Origin: CAVQJU01 sp963754955
Lineage (GTDB): Bacteria; Acidobacteriota; Vicinamibacteria; Vicinamibacterales; CAVVIG01
Length of the DNA stretch: 64,000 nt
Direction: 5' to 3'
Assembly (NCBI GenBank): GCA_963754955.1
Contig: CAVWHY010000005.1
Coordinates: 124,001-188,000, forward strand
Made by a program: the position numbers and the translations under genes. The notes below the pieces were generated by a model, which worked only from the letters and a program-made list of their open reading frames with translations, did not search any database and was not told the DNA's origin. Of this stretch, positions 1 to 9,947 are shown in pieces. How positions within the stretch are numbered: the first letter of the stretch is position 1; every line of letters starts with the position of its first letter.

Positions 1-458
1 TACTGCGCGCGCGGAAAGGACGGCCGCACGCGGCCCGATGCGTCACGCTCCGTGAAGCCGCCGGCGTGATCGAAGTGCAGGTGCGTGGCCAGCACGATGT
101 CGATGTCGTCGCGCGTCAACCCCGCCTCGGCCAGCGTGTGATCGAGGTTGCGCGACCGATCGACGCCGTAGATCTCGTGGAACTTTCGGTCTTCCTTGCC
201 GCCCAGGCCGGCATCGATGATCATCGTCCGCGCGCCGCGCACGACGAGCGGCCGCATCGCCAGCAGGATACGGTTCTTCTCGTCGGGCGTCGCGTGCTTC
301 GCCCAGAGGGCCTTCGGGACCACGCCGAACATCGCGCCGCCGTCGAGCCGGAGGAAGCCGTCGAACAGCGAGATGAGCTCCAGATCGCCGAGCGTGTAGC
401 GACTGATCGCGCTCGATGCCGGTCGTTGCTGATCGGCGGCCGGTGGTCGGTCGGCCCC
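1..458 (-). CDS. MBL-fold metallo-hydrolase (partial, 3' end outside window)
   Basis: Metallo-beta-lactamase-fold hydrolase domain, substrate unknown. Visible are the N-terminal strand region (SRYTLGDLELISLFDG), a segment with TMIIDAGLGGKEDRKFHEIYG, and the metal-binding motif HLHFDHAGG at about positions 70-95, the family's HxHxDH signature. The gene runs off the left edge, so the C-terminal metal ligands are not seen. The frame is open straight through from the epimerase domain upstream with no stop between them. It is therefore either the second half of a fusion protein or a separate gene whose start cannot be told. Quorum-lactonase-like and glyoxalase-II-like relatives share this layout, so no substrate is proposed. 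Confidence 0.75.
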
Positions 459-881
459 CTGCTTCAGTTCGACCAGTACGCCATGCGCGCTCGACGGGTG
501 GATGAACGCGACGAGCCCGTGTTCGGCGCCCGCGCGCGGCACCTCGTCGACGAGCTTCGTCGCCGCGCGCTTCAACTGCGCCAGTGCTGCCTCGATGTCG
601 TCCACCCGCAGCGTGATGTGATGCAGGCCCGGGCCTCGCTTTTCGACGTACTTCGCGATTGCGGAGTCCGGTGCAGTGGCTTCGAGGAGTTCCAATTTCA
701 CTCCGGGGGCCCCCGCCCCCAGTCCTTCGTCTCGCCGACCGGAATGAAATGCGCGCGCACGCGCTGCGCCGCGACTTCTTCGGGCGCCTCGATCTCGAGG
801 CCCAGGGCGTCGCGATAGAAGGCCAGCGCCGCCGCCGAGATCTTTCACGGCGATCCCGACGTGATCGAGGACAGCTCTCAT
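459..881 (-). CDS. mce: methylmalonyl-CoA epimerase (VOC fold), two apparent frameshifts
   Basis: Interconverts (2S)- and (2R)-methylmalonyl-CoA in propionyl-CoA breakdown. It starts MRAVLDHVGIAVKD at an ATG (881-879) that overlaps the stop of meaB as ATGA. Later conserved stretches are ALAFYRDALGLEIEAP, RVRAHFIPVGE, KLELLEATAPDSAIAKYV, GPGLHHITLRVDDI and HPSSAHGVLVELKQ, which is the usual epimerase order and length (about 140 residues). Two frame changes are needed, one in a GGC run near 835 and one in a G/C run near 705-720, both likely sequence errors. The reading frame continues without a stop into the MBL-fold domain. Neighbours meaB and acyl-CoA dehydrogenase support the assignment. Confidence 0.85.
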
Positions 882-1912
882 ATCAGAGCGGGTCCATCAC
901 GAAGGCACGAAAGACACGAAGACACGCGAAGCATTTTAGTACAAAGGTGGACATCGGCGCGCGCTAACCAGCAAAGGCCCGTCGCTACCAGTTGGTCCGC
1001 CGCGGTATACGGATCGAGTTCACGCGCCGCGACACGGTCCACCATCGCCGTCAGCTCGCCCGGCGCGAGCACGCGCTGTTCGAGGTCGGTCATCAGCCGC
1101 CCGGACACGATCTCACGCAGCCGGCTCTCGGCGCGCGCGCGGCGCCGCGGACGCTCGGTGTCCCTCGCGTGCTCGCGAAAGCCGCGCGATCGCCGCCATC
1201 AACGCCGGCACGCCGTCGCCGGTCGTCGCGACTGTCTTGACGATCGGCGGCCGCCAGTCGCCGGCGCCGTAGGCGTGCAGCGAGAGATTCGATTCGACCG
1301 ACAGACACCAGCCGGTCGGCGCCGTCGCGGTCCGCCTTGTTGACCACGAACACGTCGGCAATCTCCATGATGCCCGGCTTTGAGCGCCTGCACGTCGTCT
1401 CCGGTGCCGGGCACCAGCGTCACGATCGACACGTCGGCGGTGCGGACGATGTCCACCTCGTCCTGGCCGACTCCCACTGTTTCGATGACGACGATGTCTC
1501 GGCCGGAGGCGTCGAGCACGAGGGCGGCGTCGGCGGTGGCGCGGGCGAGCCCGCCCAGATGGCCGCGCGTCGCCATGCTGCGGATGAACACGCCGTCGTC
1601 TCCCGAGTGCGACTGCATTCGCAAGCGATCGCCGAGGACCGCGCCGCCCGTGAACGGGCTACTCGGATCGACCGCGATGACGCCGACCGTCGATCCGGCG
1701 CGGCGCAGTTCGCCGCACAGCCGGTCGACGAGCGTGCTCTTGCCGGCGCCTGGCGGACCGGTCACGCCGACCACGAAGGCGCGCCCGGTGTGCGCGAACA
1801 GCGCCCGGATCAGGTCGGCGGCGGCAGGTTCGTCGTCTTCGATGAGCGAGATGGCGCGAGCGATGGCCCGCGCTTCTCCGGCCAGCACGCGCTCGGCGAG
1901 CGTCGGCGTCAC
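878..1912 (-). CDS. meaB: methylmalonyl-CoA mutase-associated GTPase MeaB, several frameshifts
   Basis: G3E-family GTPase that protects and reactivates B12-dependent methylmalonyl-CoA mutase. The GTG start at 1912 overlaps the upstream acyl-CoA dehydrogenase stop as GTGA. The Walker A motif GVTGPPGAGKSTLVDRLCGE, GVIAVDPSSPFTGGAVLGDR, IRSMATRGHLGGLARAT and IVIETVGVGQDEVDI are intact. The rest is split over three frames: IADVFVVNKADRDGADRL, SVESNLSLHAYGAGDWRPPI, and SGRLMTDLEQRVLAPGEL ending DPYTAADQLVA. At least three indels are needed, near 1377, 1310 and 1120-1190. After the usual C-terminus the frame stays open for about 30 residues through a tandem repeat and stops inside the mce start codon, so the true end is uncertain. 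Confidence 0.88.
895..932. repeat. short tandem repeat, CACGAAG-type units
   Basis: Four loosely periodic units (CACGAAG, GCACGAAA, GACACGAA, GACACGCGAAG) lie between the conserved end of meaB and the start of mce. The same CACGAAG unit recurs at 61358-61402, upstream of methylmalonyl-CoA mutase. It belongs to the window-wide class of 7- to 8-base degenerate arrays. Confidence 0.7.
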
Positions 1913-3050
1913 GAGAGCAGTTGCCGGGCGATGACCAGCCGCTGGATTTCGCTCGTGCCTTCGCCGATCGTCGTGAGCTTCACGTCGCGGAAGAATTTCT
2001 CAGCCGGGTAGTCCTTCACGAAGCCGTAGCCGCCGTGAATCTGGACGCAGTCGTCGGCGGCTTTCACGGCGATCTCGCTCGCATACAGCTTGGCCATCGA
2101 CGACTCGAGCGTCAACCGCTTGCCGGAGTCCTTCAGGAACGCGGCGCGGTACGTGAGCAGCCGCGCCGCCTCGATCCGCGTCACGCTGTCCGCCAGCTTC
2201 CACTGGATCGCCTGGAAGCGGTTGATGGTCTTGCCGAACGCCGTGCGCTCACGGGCGTACCGCAGCGCGGCGTCGTACGCGCCCTGCGCGAGGCCGACCG
2301 ACAGCGCCGCGATGCCGATGCGCCCGGCGTCGAGCACCTGCAGGGCGTTGACGAACCCCTGCCCTTCCTGGCCCAGGAGGTGATCGGACGCCACCCGGCA
2401 GCCACTGAACAACACCTCGCTGGTCTCGCTCGCGCGCATGCCCAGCTTGTCTTCCTTCTTGCCGGCCGTCATCCCCGGCGTGCCGCGCTCGATGATGAAC
2501 GCGGAGATGCCCTTCGGCCCGGCGGCGCGGTCGGTGACGGCCATCGCCACGCACACGTGGCCCGACGCGCCGTGGGTCGTGAAGGCCTTCGAGCCGTTCA
2601 GCACCCAGTCCGTCGCCGTCGCGCGCGGCCGCCGTGCGCAGGCCGCTCGGCATCGCTCCCGGAATTGGATTCCGTCAGTGCCCAGGCGCCGAGCTTTTCG
2701 CCGCGCGCCAACGGTACCAGGTATGCCTGCTTCTGGGCTTCCGTCCCGAACATGGCGATGTGGGCGGAGCACAGGCCGTTGTGCGCGGCAACCGACAGCG
2801 CGACGCCCGGGTCCACGCGCGCCAGCTCTTCGATGCAGATGCAGTAGTCCACGGCCGACATGCCGGCGCCGCCGTACTCCTCGGGCCACTGGATGCCCAG
2901 CAGCCCGAGTTCGGCGAGCTTCGGGATCAGTTCGGCCGGAAAGTGCTGCGCCTCGTCCCACTCCCTGACGTGCGGCCCAATCTCGGCTTCGGCGAACTCA
3001 CGAACCGTGCGCCTGAGCAGCTGCTGCTCTTCGGTCAGCCGGAAATCCAC
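1909..3050 (-). CDS. acyl-CoA dehydrogenase, one frameshift
   Basis: FAD-dependent alpha,beta-dehydrogenation of acyl-CoA. The N-terminal part runs from a likely GTG at 3050 (VDFRLTEEQQLLRRTVREFA) through EEYGGAGMSAVDYCICIEEL to GAWALTESNSGSDA. The frame then changes near 2640, and the rest (VLNGSKAFTTHGASGHVCVA, KEDKLGMRASETSEVLF, RYARERTAFGKTINRFQA, DDCVQIHGGYGFVKDYPAEK, RDVKLTTIGEGTSEIQRLVI) is complete. The IHGGYG and GEGTSEIQ motifs hold the usual flavin and active-site region. About 380 residues is normal for the family. It is the first gene of an acd-meaB-mce group, which suggests a short/branched-chain acyl-CoA substrate feeding the propionyl-CoA route, but the chain length cannot be read from sequence. 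Confidence 0.92.
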
Positions 3051-3085
3051 TTCCCGTATGATGGCAGAAAGGCTGTGAAAAACAG

Positions 3086-3563
3086 ATGAGGAAAACGTTA
3101 CTGATTGTCGCGCTTCTGACACGTCGCGATGCCGGCACGCGCATTCGCGGACATCACGGGCTTCATCGGCGTCAACACCACCCCGACGAACCGCACGACC
3201 ACGGGCCTCGCGGTCGGCGCCGGTCTCCTGATCGTCGGGTTCGAGTTCGAATATTCCAGCACCGGCGAAGACGTGAGCACCGGCGCGCCGTCGCTGAAGT
3301 TCGGCATGGGCAGCGTTCTGCTGCAGACCCCGGTTGCCATCGGCGGCTTCCAGCCGTATTTCGAAACGGGCGCCGGTTTCTACAGTGAAGCGCTCGGGGC
3401 GCGCACGGACAGCGGGTTCGCGTTCGGAACCGGAGGCGGCGTCAAAATCTCGCTCGCCGGCCCGCTGCGCCTGCGCGTGGACTATCGGGGCATCAAACTG
3501 GGAAGCGGCGCGCTGGCATCGCCAGCGCACCGCATCTACGCGGGGCTGAATCTGAAGTTCTAG
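3086..3563 (+). CDS. small outer-membrane beta-barrel-like protein, one frameshift in signal peptide
   Basis: The body (from 3129) reads ADITGFIGVNTTPTNRTTTG, LLIVGFEFEYSSTGED, FETGAGFYSEALG, VKISLAGPLRLRVDYRGIKL and ends RIYAGLNLKF. This alternating aromatic/polar pattern with a terminal phenylalanine is typical of small 8-stranded outer-membrane barrels. A signal-peptide start MRKTLLIVALL lies at 3086-3118 in another frame, and MPARAFA then follows in the body frame. One indel near 3116-3128 would join them into a classic signal peptide cut after AFA. It faces away from the acyl-CoA dehydrogenase gene. Function is unknown; ligand-binding or structural roles are both possible. Confidence 0.7.
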
Positions 3564-3573
3564 CGTCGCCGCG

Positions 3574-4083
3574 CTATTTCCCGAGATCCGACACGAGCGA
3601 CAGGTTGACGATGTTCTGTCCCGTCGCGTACGCGCCGGCGTAGGCCTTGTAGATCTCGTTGACCTGTTCGGGCGGGAACGATTCGGCCAGGATGTTCGCC
3701 ACGCTGTAGTCCGCGCCCTTGACGGACGGGTCCACGATAAAGACGTAGAGGACGCTGCCGCCCGCGCCGGGTTCAGCCGCCTTGAAAATCTTCCAGCTCG
3801 TGGCCTGCTGCTTGCGCTCGGGCTTGGCGCTCTTGCCCAGCGCTTCCTTCAGCTTGGCCACCACCATCTCGAAATCGGCGACCTTGTCGGCCTTGATGAA
3901 GTTGAGCACCATCCCTGCATCGCCGGAAAACACGCGCGTCGTCGGAGCGGCTTGTGCGGCCTGGGCGGGCGCTGCGGCCTGCTGCGCCTGTAGCGGGCCG
4001 CCGACAACACGCCGGCGATCAGTCCAAGGACAATCCACACATGCCGGCCTGGCAGTCGGCAACCCGGGGGTTCGAAACATCAC
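3574..4083 (-). CDS. secreted protein of unknown function, N-terminal frameshifts
   Basis: No family recognised. The mature part has a low-complexity AQQAAAPAQAAQAAP stretch, then VLNFIKADKVADFEMVVAKL, KQQATSWKIFKAAEP, VLYVFIVDPSVKGADYSVAN, and ends IVNLSLVSDLGK. A hydrophobic segment, VWIVLGLIAGVLSA, sits in a second frame at about 3995-4035. Two nearby indels would restore a signal peptide ending just before PLQAQQA. This is the kind of small exported protein that recurs in acidobacterial genomes. The gene ends 10 bases from the convergent barrel gene, so the two share a terminator region. Confidence 0.6.
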   Translation of the reverse strand: MMFRTPGLPTARPACVDCPWTDRRRVVGGPLQAQQAAAPAQAAQAAPTTRVFSGDAGMVLNFIKADKVADFEMVVAKLKEALGKSAKPERKQQATSWKIFKAAEPGAGGSVLYVFIVDPSVKGADYSVANILAESFPPEQVNEIYKAYAGAYATGQNIVNLSLVSDLGK

Positions 4084-4124
4084 GGCCTCCTTCGCAAAAG
4101 GCGGTTACTGTAACGTACTTCCTG

Positions 4125-5265
4125 TTACACGAAAACAGCCATTACCTCGTGGGCCAGCAGCATGCCCTGGCGTGTCAGGCGGAGGCGGTTTCCTTCGCGC
4201 CGTACCAGACCGGCGTCCACGTGATCGGCCAGTTCGGCGCCGTATCTCTGCCAGACATCAACGCCGTAGCGTTCGCGAATCGCCTCCAGGTTCACGCCCT
4301 CTGCAAGACGCAGGCCCGTGAAGAGAGCGTCGCCGAGGCGTTCGTCGCCGGACATCCGGCGGATTTCGACCGCCGGCGTAACGTCCGCCCGCGATGCACG
4401 CGATGTAGTCTTCGGTGGCGGAGACATTCTTCGTCCTCACGCCGTCCCTCGTCGTGTGAGCCCCGCACCCGAACCCGAGCCACTCGCCGTCGGTCCAGTA
4501 CTTGAGATTGTGGCGCGATCGCCGGCCGGGCTTCGCCACGTTGGAGATCTCGTACTGTTCGAGGCCGGCCGCCTCGAGCCGCTCCATCGCCTCCATGTAC
4601 ATGGACGCCGCGTCGTCGTCGGGCGCCTGCGACCAGCGGGCCCGTGCCATGTCCTCGCGGAGGGGTGCGTTCGGATACACCTCGAGCAGGTAGAGCGACA
4701 GGTGCTCGGGCCCCAGCGCGATCGCCGCGTCGACCGACTCGCAGCCACTGGTCGACGCGCTGCTCGGGCAGCCACATCATCAGATCGAGGCTGAGATTGT
4801 CGAAGCCGGCGCGGCGGGCCTCGCTGACAGCCAGTGTCGCGCGTTCGACCGTATGCAGCCGAGACAGGCGCCGGAGTTCCTCCTCGCGGAACGACTGCAC
4901 GCCGAAACTCAGCCGGTTGACGCCCGCGTGCCGGAACGCCGCGAGCCTCGCCTCGTCCACGCTTTCCGGATTCGCCTCGAGCGTGACTTCGGCGTCCGGA
5001 TGCGACGTCGAACGCCTCGCGGCAGGCGTCGATGATACGCGCGACCTCGGCGGGTTCGAGCAGCGACGGCGTGCCGCCGCCGAAATAGATGGTGTCAGCG
5101 CCGACGACCTTGCCGGCCTCCCCCGCCCGGCGTGATCTCTGCGAGAAGCGCCTGCACGTACCGCGCTTTCTGCAGGGCGTCGAAGAGACCACGATTGAAG
5201 TTGCAGTAGTTGCAGATCGCGGAACAGAACGGGATGTGGATGTAGAGACCGAGGCGGATCGGCAG
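4125..5265 (-). CDS. hemW: HemW-type radical SAM protein (coproporphyrinogen-oxidase-like), several frameshifts
   Basis: Radical SAM protein of the HemN/HemW group; HemW members act in heme trafficking rather than as oxidases. The iron-sulfur motif LYIHIPFCSAICNYCNFN (CxxxCxxC) lies at about 5200-5245. GADTIYFGGGTPSLLEPAEV, EVTLEANPESVDEARLAAF, VNRLSFGVQSFREEELRRL, NLSLDLMMWLPEQRVDQWL, GLEQYEISNVAKPG, NLKYWTDGEWLGFGCGAH and a C-terminal HemN_C domain ending HEVMAVFV follow in several frames. At least three indels are needed. The start is unresolved because a heptamer array (5261-5323) sits where the first codons should be. The lack of an N-terminal extension favours HemW over HemN. Confidence 0.85.
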
Positions 5266-5323
5266 TCGACAGTCGGCAGTCGGCAGTCGGCGGTCGCGAG
5301 TCGGCAGTCGGCGGTCGCCACTC
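5261..5323. repeat. nine in-phase heptamers, consensus GGCAGTC
   Basis: Exactly nine 7-base units in register: GGCAGTC, GACAGTC, GGCAGTC, GGCAGTC, GGCGGTC, GCGAGTC, GGCAGTC, GGCGGTC, GCCACTC. The array fills the gap between the DnaC-like gene and hemW and may enter the hemW 5' end. Read on the minus strand it is open in all frames and encodes a heptapeptide of the LPTADCR type. Confidence 0.9.
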
Positions 5324-5341
5324 AGGAGCCATCGGACGATG

Positions 5342-6179
5342 CTAACTCCCGGCGCGGCCGCCCGACCACTTCAGGTCGCCTTTGCCGTCGCGCAGCTGGG
5401 CGCGCACCGGGCGGCTGCCGCGGGGCGACGGGAGCGTCCGTTTGCGCGTCTTCCAGAGCGCCACCAGATCGTCCTCGCCGCCGTTGGCGGGAAGCTCGCG
5501 ATAGTCGGCGCCGTCGAGAATGACGAACTCGGCCATCTCGTGGAGCCGCGACCGCATCCGGTGCCCGATGCGGAACAACAGCGAGTTCGGGTCGGTCTCG
5601 TCGGGGATGTCCTGGTAATTCGTCGTGAAGAGCGTCAGCCGCTGTTCGTTGTAGCGGGTGTTGACGATCAGGTTCATCGTCTCCTCCACCCATTCGGACG
5701 TCTTCTCCGCGCCGAGATCGTCAAGGACGAGCAGATCGGCGCGCATGACGGGACGCAGGACTTCGAGCTCCGTCGTGCGAATCGCCGGGTCGTAGGTGCT
5801 GCGAATGACCCTCAGCAGATCGCGGATGTCGTAAAACAGGCCGCATCGCGCCCGTGGTCTGAATCGCCTGCTTCAGCACCGCGACCGCGAGGTGCGTCTT
5901 ACCGACGCCCGGCTGCCCTTCGAGCAGGAGCCCCTTCGACACGACCGGGAACGCATCGGCGACGCGACGCGCCTGGGTGACGGCCTTCTGGAGCGACTCG
6001 TTGTAGGCGGTGAAATTGCCGAGCGTGCAGTGCTCGTACCGGCGCGGAATATTCGCGTCGCGCAGGCGCTGGCGCCCGACGTTTTCCCGCCAGCAGTCGC
6101 AACGGACAACGCGCCTGACGCCGGGCGCCGTGTCATCCGCCGGCTTCCAACCGGTGTCATCGCAAAGTGGGCAGGACAT
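5342..6179 (-). CDS. DnaC/IstB-like ATPase, one frameshift
   Basis: AAA+ ATPase of the DnaC/IstB helicase-loader group. It starts with a zinc-binding module, MSCPLCDDTGWKP, with CDCW further on. It then has the Walker A motif GLLLEGQPGVGKTHLAVAVL, an indel near 5850, the Walker B motif LLVLDDLGAEKTSEW, and the sensor-like RLTLFTTNYQDIPD. The loader arginine region SLLFRIGHRMRSRLHEMAEF follows. The protein would be about 280 residues, with a basic C-terminal tail, normal for stand-alone DnaC-like loaders. There is no transposase next to it, so a replication role is more likely than an IS21 helper role. Confidence 0.85.
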
Positions 6180-6263
6180 GTGAGCCGACAGAAGCCGCGA
6201 TCGAAGTTGTCACTATACAACTTCGAAGTTGCCGCTCACAAACTTCTCTTCGCTTGACAGATG

Positions 6264-6683
6264 CTACTTGCGGGTGCGCGCGGCGGGTTCGACGGGCGCG
6301 GGCGGCGTCGTGCGGACGAGATCGGTCGGCGACGACTTCACGAGCGCGGTCGACAGGCGCTGTTCCCAATCGTCGAGGCCGCGGGCGAGCTCGCGCTTCA
6401 CGTACTCCATGAACTCGTTGACTTCCTTCTGCATCAGCTCGGTCTTGCGGCGCATGTTCAGGATGATTTCGACGCCGGCCAGGTTGACGCCGAGGTCGCG
6501 CGTCAGCGAGAGGATGGTCTCGAGCTGCTCGAGGTCTTCGTCGGAATACAGGCGCGTGTTGCCCTCGGTGCGCGAGGGCTTGAGGAGGCCCTCGCGTTCG
6601 TACAGCCGGAGCGTCTGCGGGTGGATGTTGTACTTCTGCGCCACCGCGCTGATCATGTAGTACGCCTTGCCGGGTCCCTTCAT
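6264..6683 (-). CDS. hspR: HspR, MerR-family heat-shock repressor
   Basis: DNA-binding repressor of the dnaK operon; HspR works with DnaK as co-repressor in actinobacteria and other groups. The MerR-type winged helix reads YYMISAVAQKYNIHPQTLRL, YEREGLLKPSRTEGNTRLY and SDEDLEQLETILSLTRDLG, followed by a helical dimerisation part and a short C-terminal tail. It has 139 residues. ATG 6683 overlaps the dnaJ stop as ATGA, so the gene is translationally coupled as last gene of dnaK-dnaJ-hspR. A matching operator lies at the dnaK promoter (9835-9855), giving a closed feedback loop. Intact, no frameshift. Confidence 0.93.
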   Translation of the reverse strand: MKGPGKAYYMISAVAQKYNIHPQTLRLYEREGLLKPSRTEGNTRLYSDEDLEQLETILSLTRDLGVNLAGVEIILNMRRKTELMQKEVNEFMEYVKRELARGLDDWEQRLSTALVKSSPTDLVRTTPPAPVEPAARTRK

Positions 6684-7769
6684 CGGCGCTCCGCCAGTTC
6701 CTTCCGGACGTCTTCGCCGTTGATCCGGCCGAATTCCCGCAACAATTCCTTCGACCGTTCGTCGAGCAGCTTCGGCAGCACGAGCCGGACTTCGATGATC
6801 AGGTCGCCGCGGCGTCCCTGCGCCGGACGGCGCCCCGCGTTCGCGCATGCGGAAACGCTGGCCCGACTGCGTCCCGGGCGGAACGCGCAGTTTCGCCGGA
6901 CCCTCGAGCGTCGGCACGTCGATGCGCGCGCCGAGCGCCGCTTCGTGTACGGCCAGCGGCACGGTGGCATGCAGATCGTCGCCGTCGCGCCGGAACACGG
7001 GATGGGGCTGGACGCGGACGGTGACGTAGAGATCACCGTTGTCCCCGCCGTCCCTGCCGACGTGTCCCTTGCCCGGCACGCGGATGCGGGTACCGTCGGC
7101 CAGGCCGCCCGGCAGATCCAGCGTCAGCGATTCGGTGCGCACTTCGACCTGCCGCCCGTCGCAGGCGCCGCACACCGTTGCGCGTTCCCGGCCCGCGCCG
7201 CCGCACTGCGCGCACGGCCTCGAGAACACCATGTGGCCGCGCGCGGACTTCATGACGCCCGTGCCGTGGCACGCGCGGCACCGGCTCTCCGAGACGTTCA
7301 CGTGACCCAGTCCCTGACACGTGCGGCAGCGCTCCTGGCGCGTCACCGTCAGCGCGCGCTGGCCGCCGCGCATCGCGTCTTCGAAACCGACGTCGATCGT
7401 CTGATGGAGATCCGCACCGCTGGCGGCTGCGGCGTCCTGCCGCGCGTCGCGCTGGCGGATCACGTCGGCGAACAGATCGCCGAAGGTCGGCGCGGCGTCG
7501 CCGCTCACGCTCGCCGAGAAGTCGAAGCCCTCGAAGCCGTAGGTCGGGGCTTCGGACTCGACCGCGTGACCGCTCGCGTCGTATTGCCGACGCCGATCCG
7601 GATCGATGAGCGTCTCGTACGCCTCGGCGATCTGACGGAACTGCGCCGCGGCCATCCGGTCGCCCGGGTTGATGTCCGGATGGAACCGCCGCGCCAGCCG
7701 CTTGTACGCGCGCTTGATGTCGTTGACATCAGCCGCCCGTTCAACGCCGAGGATGATGTAGAAATCCAT
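6680..7769 (-). CDS. dnaJ: DnaJ-family co-chaperone, one frameshift
   Basis: J-domain co-chaperone that stimulates DnaK ATPase. The J-domain MDFYIILGVERAADVNDIKR has HPDINPGDR in place of the usual HPD-containing loop. Four zinc-finger CxxCxG repeats follow (CRTCQGLGH, CRACHGTGV, CAQCGGAG, CGACDGR), then the C-terminal substrate domains (LDLPGGLADGTRIRVPGKGH, VRVQPHPVFRRDGDDLHATV). The Gly/Phe linker is short. An indel near 6840 separates the last 50 residues, which continue as GDLIIEVRLVLPKLLDERSK and end RKELAERR. The stop overlaps the hspR start. It is separated from dnaK by a 74-base repeat-like spacer. Confidence 0.92.
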
Positions 7770-7843
7770 CTCAATCTCGCGATGTCGCGATCTCGTGACG
7801 CGGCGATCGCCAGATCACAATCGCCCGATCTCGCTCAATCTCG
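7770..7843. repeat. degenerate 8-base repeat spacer between dnaK and dnaJ
   Basis: The 74-base gap is built of imperfect octamers such as TCAATCTC, GCGATGTC, GCGATCTC and GATCTCGC, beginning and ending with TCAATCTCG. It has no gene. It resembles the heptamer arrays elsewhere but with period 8. Confidence 0.6.
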
Positions 7844-9775
<1,932 letters not shown>

Positions 9776-9825
9776 TGATACCTCGATGACTTCGGGATGA
9801 CGTGCCGGAAGATGATCTCCATCAG

Positions 9826-9855
9826 AGTATAAAAGTTGAGTGCTTTGCTGTCAAT
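9826..9855 (-). promoter_or_regulatory. dnaK promoter with HAIR-like HspR operator
   Basis: On the minus strand a near-ideal sigma-70 promoter is present: TTGACA (9854-9849), a 17-base spacer, then TATACT (9831-9826). Overlapping it at 9855-9835 is ATTGACA-N7-ACTCAAC. This matches the HspR-associated inverted repeat (CTTGAGT-N7-ACTCAAG) at 4 of 7 bases on the left and 6 of 7 on the right, with the exact 7-base spacing. The presence of hspR in the operon supports the reading. Confidence 0.85.
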
Positions 9856-9934
9856 CTAATGCGGCTCGCCGGCCCGGTTCGGCGCGGCACAGCCCGCCAG
9901 GCGCCAGCCCCCGACCTCACGCGCCCTCTTTTGG

Positions 9935-9940
9935 TACACT
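9935..9940 (+). promoter_or_regulatory. extended -10 of the penicillin-binding protein gene
   Basis: TACACT preceded by TGG gives an extended -10 element. Only 7 bases separate it from the chosen GTG start at 9948, so transcription would begin at or next to the start codon (leaderless). Confidence 0.55.
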
Positions 9941-9947
9941 GTGCCCC

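Noticed and set aside
5261..5323. Heptamer array considered as an iteron-type replication origin
   Set aside because: There is no rep gene, AT-rich region or DnaA-box cluster; the nearby DnaC-like gene alone is not enough, and similar arrays occur at many other loci.
5342..6179. IS21-type transposition helper (IstB)
   Set aside because: There is no IstA transposase, terminal repeat or target duplication; the zinc-finger N-terminus fits a stand-alone DnaC-like loader.
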